Below are positions 1 through 12,702 of a DNA stretch of 64,000 bases, one piece after another; the first letter of the stretch is position 1; every line of letters starts with the position of its first letter. The DNA is taken from contig CM059198.1 in NCBI GenBank assembly GCA_030323885.1, positions 78,180,931 through 78,244,930 on the forward strand, in the 5' to 3' direction. Source of the stretch: Branchipolynoe longqiensis. Taxonomy: Eukaryota; Annelida; Polychaeta; Phyllodocida; Polynoidae. Below the pieces are notes generated by a model, which was given only the letters and a program-made list of their open reading frames with translations, did not search any database and was not told the DNA's origin. Position numbers and translations under genes: made by a program.

Positions 1-302
1 ACTGCATCACGAAGCAGACCCGGGAGCGCCACACCCCCCCCTCCACCTCGACGGATTTTTGATTCGCCAGCCGCCCCCCGGCCGGCCCGGGGGGCCCCTC
101 CCGGCGCCCCACCTTCACCACTGCCGACAGCCCCGCACCTCCCCCCGACAACCTCCCAGCGACCACCGATCGCAGCGCCGCCCAGTCTCAGCCGGGGATC
201 ACCACCTCGGGCATCACACCTCAGTCCACAGCCCAGCCCAGCCTCACGAGGAACCCTCTGCCAGGACCCCAGCCGCCGACCGTACCGACCCCGCCGTCCA
301 CC
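1..302. other. C-rich sequence abutting the assembly gap
   Basis: Strongly C-rich, Pro/Arg-codon-biased sequence cut by the gap. Its composition resembles the proline-rich internal part of the DIRS-like element near 59.4-60.3 kb, but I could not align it convincingly. No gene is called. Confidence 0.3.
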
Positions 303-802
303 NNNNNNNNNNNNNNNNNNNNNNNNNNNNNNNNNNNNNNNNNNNNNNNNNNNNNNNNNNNNNNNNNNNNNNNNNNNNNNNNNNNNNNNNNNNNNNNNNN
401 NNNNNNNNNNNNNNNNNNNNNNNNNNNNNNNNNNNNNNNNNNNNNNNNNNNNNNNNNNNNNNNNNNNNNNNNNNNNNNNNNNNNNNNNNNNNNNNNNNNN
501 NNNNNNNNNNNNNNNNNNNNNNNNNNNNNNNNNNNNNNNNNNNNNNNNNNNNNNNNNNNNNNNNNNNNNNNNNNNNNNNNNNNNNNNNNNNNNNNNNNNN
601 NNNNNNNNNNNNNNNNNNNNNNNNNNNNNNNNNNNNNNNNNNNNNNNNNNNNNNNNNNNNNNNNNNNNNNNNNNNNNNNNNNNNNNNNNNNNNNNNNNNN
701 NNNNNNNNNNNNNNNNNNNNNNNNNNNNNNNNNNNNNNNNNNNNNNNNNNNNNNNNNNNNNNNNNNNNNNNNNNNNNNNNNNNNNNNNNNNNNNNNNNNN
801 NN
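303..802. other. Assembly gap of 500 N
   Basis: Exactly 500 undetermined bases, a round number usually used for a gap of unknown true size. Open frames drawn across it are meaningless. The gap truncates the left end of the direct repeat that begins at 803. Confidence 0.99.
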
Positions 803-1449
803 AATGTCTTGTGCCTCCTGCCACCGGTTGTCTGTCATCCTGCCAGCCTGACCCTTGACTAGCAATGTCCGAGGTGGAGAGTTCGACTCCTGACAGACCA
901 TGGGCAGAAGGCCCTTAATTAAATAAGATTATAGAGCAATCCAAATAGCAATCTGAAGTTGACCATAGCGATTAATAATATAAGTCTGGAGGACAGTAAA
1001 GAATGCAAGGAACGTTCATGTCACTTCTTAGGAGCTCACCATTTTATTCTTACCTCTTACTAACAGAATGAATTGATCAATAAAACCTATGTTCTTAGTT
1101 AAATATAGTTCAACAGTGGAATGTATGTTATAAGCCACATCCCCTCCCATATAATTAAGTTAAATAAGTTTGGAATTTAGACAATAAAAGCCTAAATATC
1201 GGCTAAAACATCGGAGCGTGCAAAAACACGTCCGATGGGTCTGGGTCCGAACGCCCGACCTTCTATCGTTGCTAGGATAGTCACAATTGACGTATCCAAG
1301 CAACGCTTTACAGCAGGGAACCCTGCCTCACAAAATGCGCGCCTGCGCAAAATGCGCGCCTGCGCAAAATGCGCGCCTGTGCAAAATGCGCGCCTGTGCA
1401 AAATGCGCGCCTGCGCAAAATGAGGTCGAGCAGTCTCGCCCACTTCACA
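803..1449 (+). repeat. Long direct repeat, copy 1 (647 bp)
   Basis: Matches 10859-11471 almost base for base. The 34-bp length difference equals exactly two 17-bp minisatellite units, so there is little other indel difference. Shared sequence ends in both copies at CACTTCACA, after which the flanks diverge. The left edge is lost in the gap. Ending in CA and being paired at ~10 kb would fit an LTR pair, but no primer-binding site, polypurine tract or pol ORF is visible between the copies. A dispersed repeat or segmental duplication is equally possible. A GAGTTCGACTCC stretch near 880 resembles a tRNA B box, so a tRNA-derived origin is also conceivable. Confidence 0.85.
1331..1415. repeat. 17-bp minisatellite, 5 units
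   Basis: Five head-to-tail units of CAAAATGCGCGCCTGCG with small variants, inside copy 1 of the long direct repeat. Copy 2 has three units (11387-11437). Each junction makes a small GCGCAAAATGCGC palindrome-like motif. Confidence 0.95.
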
Positions 1450-2247
1450 GCCTCCCCAGACGAACAACAGGAACTGATGTTCGTCTAAGAAAGGAAAAGT
1501 GGGAGAGACTACCAGGGTTCGCGGCTGTAGCAATAAATAATAAGTGTAATCGCGACCCCGCTTGATCCACGACTAAATGGCGTGGAATGCGAGGCACCGC
1601 ATACTTCCTTCTCGTTGTGTAATTTTTTCGATTTGAGACAAGCCAGCTCTCTGGTCAACAATTTCAGTATTTCACAAGATTTATGTTTGTACTTAAATTC
1701 CTTCAAAAACAGTTTTGAATCATTACTTGATAAAATTGAAACTACCAGAATCGACTTTCAATTCTGGTACCAGCCCAACTAAAAATACTGACCCTGTCGT
1801 AGCTGAATACCCTGCCAGTCAGTCTGGCAATGAGAGAAACTCCACTAGTCACTCGTCATCTGTACAATTGCACACCATCCAATATCACAACCCTTTATAA
1901 CACACTCCACCATTTTGACACTTGTGACCACACATGTACTACTAACCCCTAGAAGAAAATTCCCTAGCCCAGTTCCCGCGATGAAAGCTAGCTCAATATT
2001 TCTCCTCTACCAGTAGCCTATACCGTAAACTCATTACAGCCTCAAAAGTACTCTGGCCGGCGTTACCATAGTAATATCCCTATCTCAAGTCTGTATCACA
2101 CCGTGCGCTAAAAGTGAAGGGTATTTGGAATTCGCTACAGACGACGTTACCCTAAATGTATACAGCTCCAATGACAGGGTCCCCTTTTTCTCTAAAAATT
2201 CACACTTTGACTACTAGACAATGACTACTAAACAATGACTACATTGT
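1450..2247. other. No gene seen
   Basis: Unique-looking sequence after the direct repeat. Only short open frames in several phases, with no recognisable protein similarity, tRNA fold or terminal repeats. Confidence 0.6.
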
Positions 2248-2425
2248 AACCAAAGCCGGAAATTCCCGAAGGAAGTCCGCTTTTGGTTCACACAAAAACA
2301 ATCTACGGTGCTATTCAAGCGCAAACTCAACCATTGGTAACTTACACTTCAACCAAAGCCGGAAATCCCTAAAGGAACTCCGCTTTTGGGTGACACAAAA
2401 ACAATTTACGGCGCCACCGAAGGGC
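2248..2425. repeat. Tandem duplication, ~75 bp at 103-bp offset
   Basis: AACCAAAGCCGGAAAT-type sequence at 2248-2322 recurs at 2351-2425, including the ACACAAAAACAAT block, with moderate divergence. No coding potential is evident. Confidence 0.85.
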
Positions 2426-2750
2426 GCACCAGACCATTTGTACTTTTTTAATTTTTTTTAGGGGAAGTGCTCCATTAGGTAATTTAAGTACAATTTTCGC
2501 CTCTGAGGGAGATCAAATAAGGGCGACAATTAATGTTTGTCGGTTCAAACCCAATGAAGGCCAAAACACGCACCGACGCGCACGGTCGTGCGAGACGAAA
2601 CTGTACCCAAAGTAAATGCAAGCATAAGTAAATGTGTGCATTTGTCAGTTTGCCCACAGCCTGATTCGCAAAAGTTGTACTTTCTCGCCAATATGCGCAC
2701 GCGCATATATTTCTTCTTGTAGCAATGGGATAATACTGGAGGGACACATT

Positions 2751-3156
2751 ACTGGTTTGATGGCCGGTGGGCCCCGCATATAAAAAATACTCCTCACCGG
2801 ATTACTATTGGGCACCGCATCCAATTAATGATACTCCCGACCGTAGCGGCTTTAGGCATCGTATGCCGGCAGTCTCCCTTAGATTGGGCCCCGCATGCCG
2901 ACACACTCCTTACCAGGTAATGTCTCTACTCGCAGTGTGTTCCCTTATTTGCACCGTCACATTATCTAGTCTGATCTACATCACTGGTTTGATGGCCGGT
3001 GGGCCCCGTATATATCAAAATACTCCTCACCGGATTACTATTGGGCACCGCATCCAATTAATGATACTCCCGACCGTAGCGTCTTTAGGCATCGTATGCC
3101 GGCACACTCCCTTAGATTGGGCCCCGCATGCCGTCACACTCCTTACCAGGCAATGT
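2751..3156. repeat. Direct duplication of ~173 bp at ~232-bp offset
   Basis: 2751-2923 and 2983-3156 are nearly identical; both begin ACTGGTTTGATGGCCGG and end near CCTTACCAGG. About 60 bp of different sequence lies between them. Open frames across the region are by-products of the duplication. Confidence 0.92.
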
Positions 3157-3310
3157 TTGTCAGCGGGTTTTGCGCCACTGCGCATATATACCCGTTTCTT
3201 CCATATGTGATACATTCGGCTTGGCGAGCCACTAAATGCGAATCCAAGCAGCGATCCTGCGTGCCTTCTGCATCGACAGGTCGAGGCCGGAGTTTCTTAC
3301 TCTCTGAGCT

Positions 3311-3425
3311 CTGTGTGGTATGTGTTTTGGTGGTGTAGGTGTATGGTGTGTGTCTGTGGTGTGGGTGTAGGAAGGTGTGGGTGTAGATGTATGGTGGGGG
3401 GTTTAGGTGTGTGGTTTGGGTGTCA
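3311..3425. repeat. GT/GGTGT-rich simple sequence
   Basis: Irregular TGTGGTGT and GGTGTAGG repeats with almost no C on the plus strand. The cysteine/valine-rich frame across it is a composition artefact. Confidence 0.85.
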
Positions 3426-6209
3426 GGGGTACCAACCAAAGCATTACAGAGACCGGCATGGATTATCAAAGATTTTAAATACAGATTTATCGCACAGATC
3501 AAGCCCCCGGGATCTCAATGGGGGTGTGTGCCGTCATATCAATGAACCACTGTTACATAAAATGTACCATGGCAAAGCACAAAAGCCTGCATATACGCGT
3601 ACATCACATAAAATGAAAGCTGAATCTGTTAAACATAATATAGCTATCTAATACGTGGTAAGAGTTACTATCCTTTAGTTTACATATCAATTTTAATTCT
3701 CAGACTACAGAGATAGAAATTTAATAATATACAATATACTTATTAAACGGCACCGTGTAACCTTACTGATGGTCTGTATAATAATTTAACATGTGCTAAC
3801 TAGTAATAGGACTGATGTCCTTTAAGTAAATATTTCGTCCTAGTGACAAGAATAACAATCCAAAACACGATGATTTCTCAGGATGGCCGATAATAATGAG
3901 GGGCACACCCCTAGTAGCGGCAATGGCTATCGCCGACGCACCACACTACCAGAAAAAAATTGAAATAGCTAATGCGGGTATCCAAAATTGGGTCCTAGTG
4001 TGGCCAGGGGTACCGGGCATACACTCTGAGGGGACACCCGCCCACTCACTCGGTTGTAAACTGATAGCGAATATACGATTGTTACACTAATCTGACCCAA
4101 TACGGGGTCAATCACGAGCCGTGAACGTTCCGGCCGTGGGAGTAGATATTTAAATATACAAATACTTCAGCACAGTTAAGTTGTTAGCAATACAGACTTT
4201 TGGAAATGCGAACACACGAGGCCTCGGAGAGGTCTCGCATGGATGTAATATAGCGACAATGCTAAAGTATCACATCAATGTTACTTTCTAGTGAAATTTG
4301 TTCTATAATAATCTGCAAAATTTGTTCTATAATAGAATTTGGAATAATCCCTACCCTTGCACACGACCAAACAGGAACACCTTAATACTCTACTTGTAGC
4401 CCTAATTTATATGCATCCTTGTTAACATCTAAGCTTGTGTAGGTACCTGTTCCTTCATTTACTAAACATTTTGAAATACCTCTAGCCACATGGGTAGTTA
4501 TACAGTAGCTCCTCTAGATGGTTCAATTTTGATGTTTAACCTTATAGATATTTATCTTCACAATCACCATAGCAAAAATTCATATAGTAACACTGGTAGT
4601 TACTTACACAAATTTAAATGGTTCACTTTTTATGTTCAACTTTATAGAATGTTTATAGTACTTGGATAATACAATTTAAACATATTTACACCTATACACA
4701 CTTTGGTCTAGTGGTCGGGTATGAAGGGGATTTAATGTTTACATGGGAAAACCGTTACAAATACGTTACCTATAATAGAATTTGGAATAATCCCTACCCT
4801 TCCACATGACCAAACAATTCATATTAACATTTCACTCTTATCCCTAATGTACATGTATGATTAACTAGTGGTTATCCCCAGAGATCATGGCTAGTTACTT
4901 CTACAATTTTAAATGGTTTAAATTTCTGTTTAATTTGATTGAATGTGTATGTCTATTTCCCCATAAATTAGTTTTAGGCCTATATTCTAGAAAATTTTGA
5001 AAATCAAGCTGGTGCCCTCAGAGAGAAGAACCGGTTCAGTAAATAATTGTTAAGCTTCATAGTTTAGAGACATACATATTCAATGCTCATTTTGAATCAG
5101 TTTAACCATGAAGAATATATTCACCAGTTCAACCATGAAGAAAATTCCCTTTGCATGTATCTAAAATAAATTTGCTGTCTAATCCCCTGGCAGTAGTTGG
5201 ACCCACCGTTAACCAACCTATGGCAGGCAATAGTTGGACCCACCGTTAACCAACTTATTTCCCCAACAACATGGGGAGCCACAAATAACACATAATACAA
5301 ACATAACACCTATATCCACCATTTAATAATTTAGTCAAGTAGTTGGTTACGAAGAGGTGTTTACATGTACCTTAATAAAACAGTTAGAAATGTTCTAGTT
5401 TACACAGATAAAATTTTGAACATTCCTGTGTCCTCCTAGATGACCAAATATAAACATTTGCTATATGTTAGTGCCAGTTTTTTATATTTACTATAATAGG
5501 TGTACCAACCACAGGCTGTTTCCCTCTGGAAGAAAGCAGCCTGGGGAAAATTGCTATTATTTTGATAATTAAAACAAATTGTAGAATGTTCACATATATG
5601 TTTACTCTCATAGAAACCTGGTTAGTTTGATTTTTATTTAAATTTAAGTTTAGGGTTAATATGTTCCAATTTGATTTGGCCCCATCCCCCTGTGTACCAG
5701 TTTAACCGTGAAGGCTTACAAGGATTCTGTGGTGTATTTTACTTTTCTCTACCAACATGTATGATGTAATTATATGTTTGCAAGGGTTTTTGACCTATAA
5801 TTCTAAATCTGTTTTTACCACAATGCCTAGATTAGTGCTTAGGCTCACAAGGGTGTTGTGGTATATTTTCAATTGGTTTTACCAACATGTAAGGTTTTAA
5901 TTAAATTTTTACTTCATGAAATTACCCAGAAATCAAGAGGTTACAATACTCAATATAAAAGGTGCTCAAAAGAAATGCCGGCGGCCTAACTGATTCCCTG
6001 CCCTACAACCAATATACCAATAATATATGACATACAATATTACAAACTATATACAAATCAAGGTGTATTTTTAATGTGGTGGTGTGTGTTTTACAAGATA
6101 AGAATATAAGTGTATAATTTAAATAGTCCCTGCATATTGTATAGCCCCGTGAACCCATCCCCATAAATAGAATATGCCCAAAACAATACCTAATGTGATG
6201 CCCTCGTCC
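3426..6209. other. AT-rich region without a gene
   Basis: No ORF resembling a protein is seen. It contains small duplications. An ~50-bp block beginning ATAATAGAATTTGGAATAAT is at 4326-4377 and again at 4772-4822. A 23-bp block around GTTGGACCCACCGTTAACC is duplicated at 5194-5216 and 5232-5254, 38 bp apart. The rest looks like decayed intergenic DNA. Confidence 0.7.
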
Positions 6210-6670
6210 GGATTCTGTGGGTGGCCGCTGCTCGTCCTGCGAATCCACTGTCACTGCTGGCTGGTGCTATTTGCGGGTGGCCGTTGGTCGCCCCGCGAAG
6301 CCGACTGTCACTGCTGGCTGGACTTGGTATTTGCGGGTGGCCGTTGGTCGCCCCACGGATCCAGCTCATATCCAGCTCGTAGTGTAGGCTGGATCGGCTA
6401 ACCGCGGGTGGTTGCTGCTCGCCCCGCAAATCCAGCTCGTAGTGTACGATGGATCGGTTAACCGCGGGTGGTTGCTGCTCACCCCGCAAATCCAGCTCGT
6501 AGTGTATGCTGGATCGGTTAACCGCGGGTGGTTGCTGCTCACCCTGCAAATCCAGCTCGTAATGTATGCTGGATTGGTTAACCGCGGGTGGCCAATGCGA
6601 ATCCCGCAAATCCAGCTCTCACTGCCGGCCGGGCTTGTCAACCGTGTGTGGCCACCGTGAATCCCTATCT
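6210..6670. repeat. 60-bp tandem array (about 7 units)
   Basis: Regular 60-bp units between 6366 and 6610, each with CCCCGCAAATCCAGCTCG and a GGTTAACCGCGGGTGG segment. More diverged units flank on both sides. Because 60 is divisible by three, all frames stay open and encode repeat-like peptides on both strands; these are not genes. Confidence 0.93.
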
Positions 6671-7839
6671 CCTCGTCCTGTCATCGAGCGGTTGATATGG
6701 TGTGTGCGTCTAAATGTTGTGTGTATGAAATATAAATAGGTTTACATTAATTAGAGTTTATATTATTATATTTATTCAGAAATACAAAGCATGTAGTTCA
6801 CTGGCCTAATACAAGCACATAAATGAATTGAGCAGAGAATCAGGTTACCTAGAGCATTTTATAGGATATTTTAGATATATAATAGTTTACTTTACCCCAT
6901 TACATTATTATGGAAATTCAACCACGCACCCCAGATAAGCGAAAATTCGACGGATGGACTATCGCCCTATGTAATTAGTGGTGGTTGGATATATAATAAT
7001 TTACTTTACACTCATTACTATACAGTGACAGATGCATACTTGATATGAGTTGAACAGAGAATCATGACAGAAAGAACACAAGACTTTAGAATATAAATGC
7101 ACCCATTTTACATATAGTCATTACACTGACATACACACAGTTACATACATATATATATCATGCTGTGTATATGAAACTAATGGTGATCATGACAGCTATT
7201 GGTGGCACAGCTATGCCTATGGTAGGCAGTTAATGCACAATTGTCTTTGTATTATAACTTTGGTGGGCCATATTTCTGGGTTTCTTGTATAATGTTACTT
7301 TTCAATTTAAATGTCTAGCACAGTAGAATGCATATAATATATGATTTTAATAAAGAAGTAGTGAAATACACCCGAAATGTATATGCTTAAATAAATACAA
7401 GTTAACAGTAATTGTGGAACTAAAAGTAACATTAACCTATAATATTTAAATTTTGTGAATAAACACAAAACAAATAACAGTAGCAAACAGCAGTATTTAA
7501 TAGTACATTAAAATTACTTTATATGAGTTGAGCATAGATTCAGGTTATTTAGAGCAATTACCATTTCTTAGATATATAATAGTCATACAATCACACAACT
7601 CATTTGAACAGAGAATAAGTTACTTATCATACAATCACACAACTCATTTGAACAGAGAATAAGTTACTTAGAGCACTTTTAGCTAAAATTTTAGATATAT
7701 AATATGAACAGTGCAATACAGATAATAGATAAATAAATAGTAAGCTAACATTCTAACTGTATTTATATTGAAATAAATATACAAAAGTCAACAGTAATTT
7801 TAAAAAACAAACGGAATTAAAAGTAACATTAATAGCTTA
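6671..7839. other. AT-rich region with a 44-bp tandem duplication
   Basis: No gene is seen. TCATACAATCACACAACTCA begins a 44-bp unit present twice in tandem at 7583-7674. GATATATAATA motifs recur near 6870, 6990, 7565 and 7695, suggesting an old, strongly diverged repeat. Confidence 0.65.
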
Positions 7840-9545
7840 ATAATGCCAGAAATATGCAGTTCAAACAGAACACGACGAAAAACGGCCGAATAACATCGAT
7901 ATCGTCGTCATATCACCTTAGAATTAAACTACAACTTTGCAAATATGATATATATAAATGAATATGACAAAGTAAACCAGAATTATGTATTAAAAGCAAC
8001 CTTAATGGCAAAATAATGCCGAAAATACGAAATAAAGAAACACGACGAAAACGGCCGAATAAGCTCGATCCTCGTCCTGATACGTTATATGAAACTACAA
8101 CTATTGAAAAGGTGTCAATATGAATAAATATAACACCAATAACTCCTAATTTTAGATTAAAAGTAACATTAATGGCAGAACAATGCCAAAATTAAGAGGT
8201 TTTAAAAAGAACACCGACGAAAACGACATAGATCGATCTCGACCGTCATGTTACTTTATATAAACCTGCAACTCCAATTGATATATATTAATGAATATGA
8301 CAAAGTAAACCTGAATTTTATATTAAAAACAACATTAATGGGTTCATAAATGATGTATTGTATTCTCAATTTATAAAAGTATTCCAAATTCGAGATGCTA
8401 CCAGGTTGCTAGATAGACTGCAAGTTGTTTAAAAATCGCTTGGCAACCATGCGCAAATTTCTCTCATAGGTGCGCAAATTTGCGAGTTGACTTTATATAT
8501 TACAAAAACCACCCGAAATGCATAAACATGACGAAATAAAGACAAAATATATCAATTTGGATGGACAGAAACATTAATATGACAAAATAAAGCCTAAATT
8601 TGGAATTAAAAGGAAGATTAATGCAAATAATAAGACAGTTTAACAAAAACACACCGAAAACGGCCGAGAGCAAGTAAACAGCCGGAGCCTTGACACGTCT
8701 GCCTAACGACTCCCGCCCTTCACCATCACCTAGCAACCGTGCTCGATTTGTTGATGGAAACTGCCTTTCCTCATACGCGCAAATTTCTCTCCCAGGCGCG
8801 CAATTTGCGCGTTGAGTTTATTTCCATAAAATCTCCCGCAAATTGCGTGTTGATTTTATATTATTAAAAAAAAAAACACCCGAAGTGCATAAATATGACG
8901 AAATAAAGACAAAATATATCAATTTGGATGGACAGAAACATTAATATGACAAAATCAAGCCTAAATTTGGAATTAAAAGTAAGATTAGTGCAAAAATAAG
9001 ACATTCTAATAGAAAAACAATGAAAACAACTGCGAGAGGCCAATATCGCCGTACCCTGCGTTCGTCAAGATATTTGGTTTACTATAAACAGAAAGTCCTC
9101 CCGATATGCATTAATTACCAGGTTAACCATCCAAAACCATCAGAAATGGACAAGTAGAACGATAAACTGCAGAAATAGACCCTAATTTTGAATTAACAGT
9201 GCCAGTGGTGCCAAAATTAAGATATCTAATAGACAAATCGACGAAAACGGCCGAGAGAAATTAATCTCATCATATCCTGCTTTAGTCCTTGTTTTTCATG
9301 TCAAATTATCAGTGACAATGCTGCAACTTTCATGCCCACACAAGCCACCCGAAATGTATAGATATGGACCAAACATGTTAAAATAACCCCCAATTTTGAA
9401 CTAAAAGAAACATTAATATGACAGAATAAAGCCTAAATTTGGAATTAAAAGTAAGATTAATACAAAAAATAGGACATCCCATAAGAAATACGACGAATCC
9501 GGCCGTGAGAGGCCAATATCGCCGTACCCTGCGTTCGTCCTTGTT
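7840..9545. repeat. Diverged array of a GACGAAAACGGCCGA-containing module
   Basis: At least seven irregularly spaced modules pair an AT-rich part (ATTAAAAGTAACATTAATGG-like) with a GC-rich core related to ACGACGAAAACGGCCGA. The cores are near 7871, 8040, 8211, 8650, 9015, 9238 and 9489, several followed by TATCG or TCGTC. The core is better conserved than its surroundings. No ORF is maintained. Confidence 0.75.
8504..9004. repeat. Recent duplication inside the module array
   Basis: 8504-8637 and 8871-9004 are nearly identical over ~130 bp at 367-bp offset; both contain ATGACGAAATAAAGAC and GGATGGACAGAAACATTAAT. A shorter related segment follows near 9405-9475. Confidence 0.9.
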
Positions 9546-9898
9546 GTTTGACTTAATATACATAGAAAATCCACCCGATATGCCAAAAATGTCAAAACAA
9601 ACCCCAATTTTGAACTAAAGTACCATTAGTGCAAGAATAAAGGCATTAAAATAGAAGACTGATCTTATGGTCTTCATATCCTACCCTGTGCATTGTTCCT
9701 CCAACGACGATCACTCACTGCAGTCTTGCATAATCCAGAGAACATATGAAGTTACAGATGCAAAAATAAAAGAATTTGTACTACAATTTAGAAATCCCAA
9801 TAAAATAAGATTAAAAGCCAGAACAAGTAGTGAGCAAAATAAGTGCAATACACAGTAATATCAGTTGATATTAGTGTTTCTTTAACTTATTTCATTTT

Positions 9899-10080
9899 CC
9901 TAATATATTTATATATATATATATACGCTTGTAAATTTAGACAATTTTGGAAATTACAGTTTATGTATACAAAATAAATTAATAGATGCCTAAAAGTGTA
10001 AATAGACCACTTTTAGAGATTACATTAGTGTATACTAAATAAATTAATAGAAGCCTAAATGTGTAAAAAGACCACAAGTA
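9899..10080. repeat. (TA)n tract and ~65-bp tandem duplication
   Basis: A short TA microsatellite near 9905-9925 is followed by two diverged copies (about 9950-10010 and 10016-10074) of a block containing AAATAAATTAATAGA and TGTAAAAAGACCAC-like sequence. Confidence 0.75.
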
Positions 10081-10858
10081 AAATTGAAAAGGTAGAGTAA
10101 TAATAAAAAAAATAATTAAAAAACAGAGCAGCACGTAGCAAACCTGACCAAACAGTCTGAGATCTACTGAACTACCGCCCTAATGCTCCAAAAACGCTTC
10201 TGACGTCGCCTCCTGTGCCAGCGACGCGCGTCGTCGCTAGGAAACGATGGAACTAAGAAAAACATGCGGCTAGCGCAAGCAAACTGCGAAGATTCACTAA
10301 AAATAGGCCGGCATTTAATGTCGGAGAACCGCAGCAGCAATTTTAATTTAAAACTCTAACCAAATATAATGCACGTATAGCCTAATATCGGGATAGCTAG
10401 TCCACGTCCTGTACGCCTCCTCCAGTCGGAGCGACACAAGGGTACGCCATTATTGTGCATCTAACGCTCCTCAGGCCACGATTTGCGCAGATGTTTTAAC
10501 CGCGGATTCAAGGCTCGCCCCTCGCTGGTTATTTAAACTACTAATTAATTAAGGCTAGCCGCAAAATATAACAAGTATACCACGTGGGTCAAGTCACCAT
10601 TCGCAATGATGCTGCCCCGGTACGCCGTAAACTATCAATATCACGTCATGGAGCATGAAGACAGTGACCGTGCATCACTGTCAACTCTACCTGAATAATC
10701 TATCAAAAAAAATTTAAACAATTTCTAAGCATACAGAAGTGAACTAAAAGGTATTACACTCCTTACTATCCTGGTCACGGCACCAGTTTAACCGTCGGGC
10801 TATTCCACCCCCGCTTAAGGCGACCCTACGTGTTAATATAAATAATTGTTTCCATGTG
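10081..10858. other. No gene seen
   Basis: Intergenic sequence with somewhat higher GC than its left neighbour. No supported ORF, RNA or repeat structure was found. Confidence 0.55.
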
Positions 10859-11471
10859 AATGACTTGTGCCTCCTGCAGCCGGTTGTCTGTCACCCTGCC
10901 AGCCTGACCCTTGACTAGCATTGCCCGAGGTGGAGAGTTCGACTCCTGACAGACCATTGGCAGAAGGCCCTTAATTAAATAAGATTATAGAGCAATCCAA
11001 ATAGCAATCTGAAGTTGACCATAGCGGTTAATAATATAAGTCTGGAGGACAGTAAGGAATGCAAGGAACGTTCATGTCACTTCTTAGGAGCTCACCATTT
11101 TATTCTTACCTCTTACTAACAGAATGAATTGATCAATAAAACCTATGTTCTTAGTTAAATATAGTTCAACAGTGGAATGTATGTTATAAGCCAAATCCCC
11201 TCCCATATAATTAAGTTAAATAAGTTTGGAATTTCGACAATAAAAGCCTAAATATCGGCTAAAACATCGGAGCGTGCAAAAACACGTCCGATGGGTCTGG
11301 GTCCGAACGCCCGACCTTCTATCGTTGCTAGGATAGTCACAATCGACGTATCCAAGCAACGCTTTACAGCAGGGAACCCTGCCTCGCAAAATGCGCGCCT
11401 GTGCAAAATGCGCGCCCGCGCAAAATGCGCGCCTGCGCAAAATGAGGTCGAGCAGTCTCGCCCACTTCACA
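10859..11471 (+). repeat. Long direct repeat, copy 2 (613 bp)
   Basis: Full partner of 803-1449. Its left junction is visible after CATGTG and its right junction is after CACTTCACA. It contains three 17-bp units (11387-11437) against five in copy 1. Substitutions between copies are scattered and few, so the duplication is fairly young compared with the decayed DNA between the copies. Confidence 0.9.
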
Positions 11472-11997
11472 AGCAATAAACCAAAGGGCTTGACTCTCTC
11501 TTCTCTCCTATTATTCTTTGCTCTCTTTCTTTCTCTTTGTCTGTATTGTTTTCCTCATAGCCTACGTACACAGCCACATATCCGAGCATTAGATTCTACA
11601 ATAGGCTACTCTTTCCGATAAGCAGCAAGGGTTCTTTTAGATGCACTTTCCCACAGACAGGACATCACATACCACAGCCTTTGATGAACCAATTGTGGAC
11701 CATTGGTTGGAACAGAAAATATCCCAAACTGCAAATGGGTGGAAATGTGTCAGAATGACCATATGTTTGACGTCCAATAGCCGATGATACAAATTATTGC
11801 GCTCTAGAGGCGTTAAATAAAACAAGCTTTCGGACATACAGCATTACCAGGCATGACAAGAGACGAGGTAGTCATGGCGCAGATCGACACCCACGCAGGC
11901 GTGTCCAATACTGGCTAGCTAATCGAACAAGACATTAATTTGAAAAGCTGAGTTTCTTCATCTGATTGAGTTTCCGTCCTCACTGCCCTGTGTATTT
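11472..11997. other. No gene seen
   Basis: A short CT-rich tract near 11490-11545, then unique-looking sequence without coding support. Confidence 0.5.
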
Positions 11998-12345
11998 AAA
12001 GCTGCACCGTCCGATACAAATATCAAATTTTCCAAACCAAAGCAATTATTTAGATTTTAGTCTACGCATCTCATTCTCCTTCCGGATATTACCTTAGATG
12101 TTGCCAGGACGTAAAACCCAAACAACCAACCGACATATCTGATATTAGATAATGTGCACTTAGTAAATATTTGTCGCTACATTTAAGGCAATGCTGACGC
12201 AATTAAATTTGGTAAAACCTGTTACCGCAGAATCCTGTGGTGTTAGAGTTTTGGCTTGGCGACATTATTTATGAATGGTTGCACTGTAAATACCTAAAAG
12301 AAACTAGCTATTTAAAATTAAAGTTACTTTAAGACAACACACCAC
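11998..12345 (+). repeat. R270 interspersed repeat, copy A, interrupted by a SINE tail
   Basis: Related to copies at 20734, 30008 and 32077. It starts at the AAAGCTGCA..GTCCGAT terminus, continues through a TTTTCAAAACC segment and a conserved TTAGATAATG segment, and ends in a TTTAAAATTAAAGTTAC-like segment. A piece of SINE-G tail (about 12077-12140) interrupts the homology. No protein coding is apparent; it resembles a short non-autonomous element of unassigned type. Confidence 0.75.
12077..12140 (+). mobile_element. SINE-G tail fragment
   Basis: Contains ACCTTAGATGTTGCCAGGAC followed by GTAAAAC and a CAAA/CAAC-rich tail, as at the 3' ends of full SINE-G copies. It sits inside the R270 repeat and is therefore younger than it. 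Confidence 0.7.
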
Positions 12346-12702
12346 AAGGCACTTCCATTGGAGGGATTCTTGTTAACTAGCGCATTAATCAGAACAAGTA
12401 CTAATGCAGGGATTGCTTCGCTCGGTGCTGAGTCGCCTTTGGTTACACCGGCATTTAATGTCAGCTTAAATGAGCTTTAATTTGGTATATGATGGACACA
12501 TATTAACAAAAATATATAATTAGGCCAAACAAAAAGACACACCTCAGGTTTCATTTAGTGTTGAAGACAAATTTTGTTCAAGTCAATACACACATTTTTA
12601 AATATGAATATCTTGAAAAGTAAGGAAACTAGAACAGTTCTGCCTTTTTTTTTTAAGTCTGCTTTTTTTTGGTTATTCTGCAAGATCTAACGCAATGACT
12701 GC

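Noticed and set aside
59..901. Frames spanning the N gap
   Set aside because: They are open only because the undetermined bases contain no stop codons.
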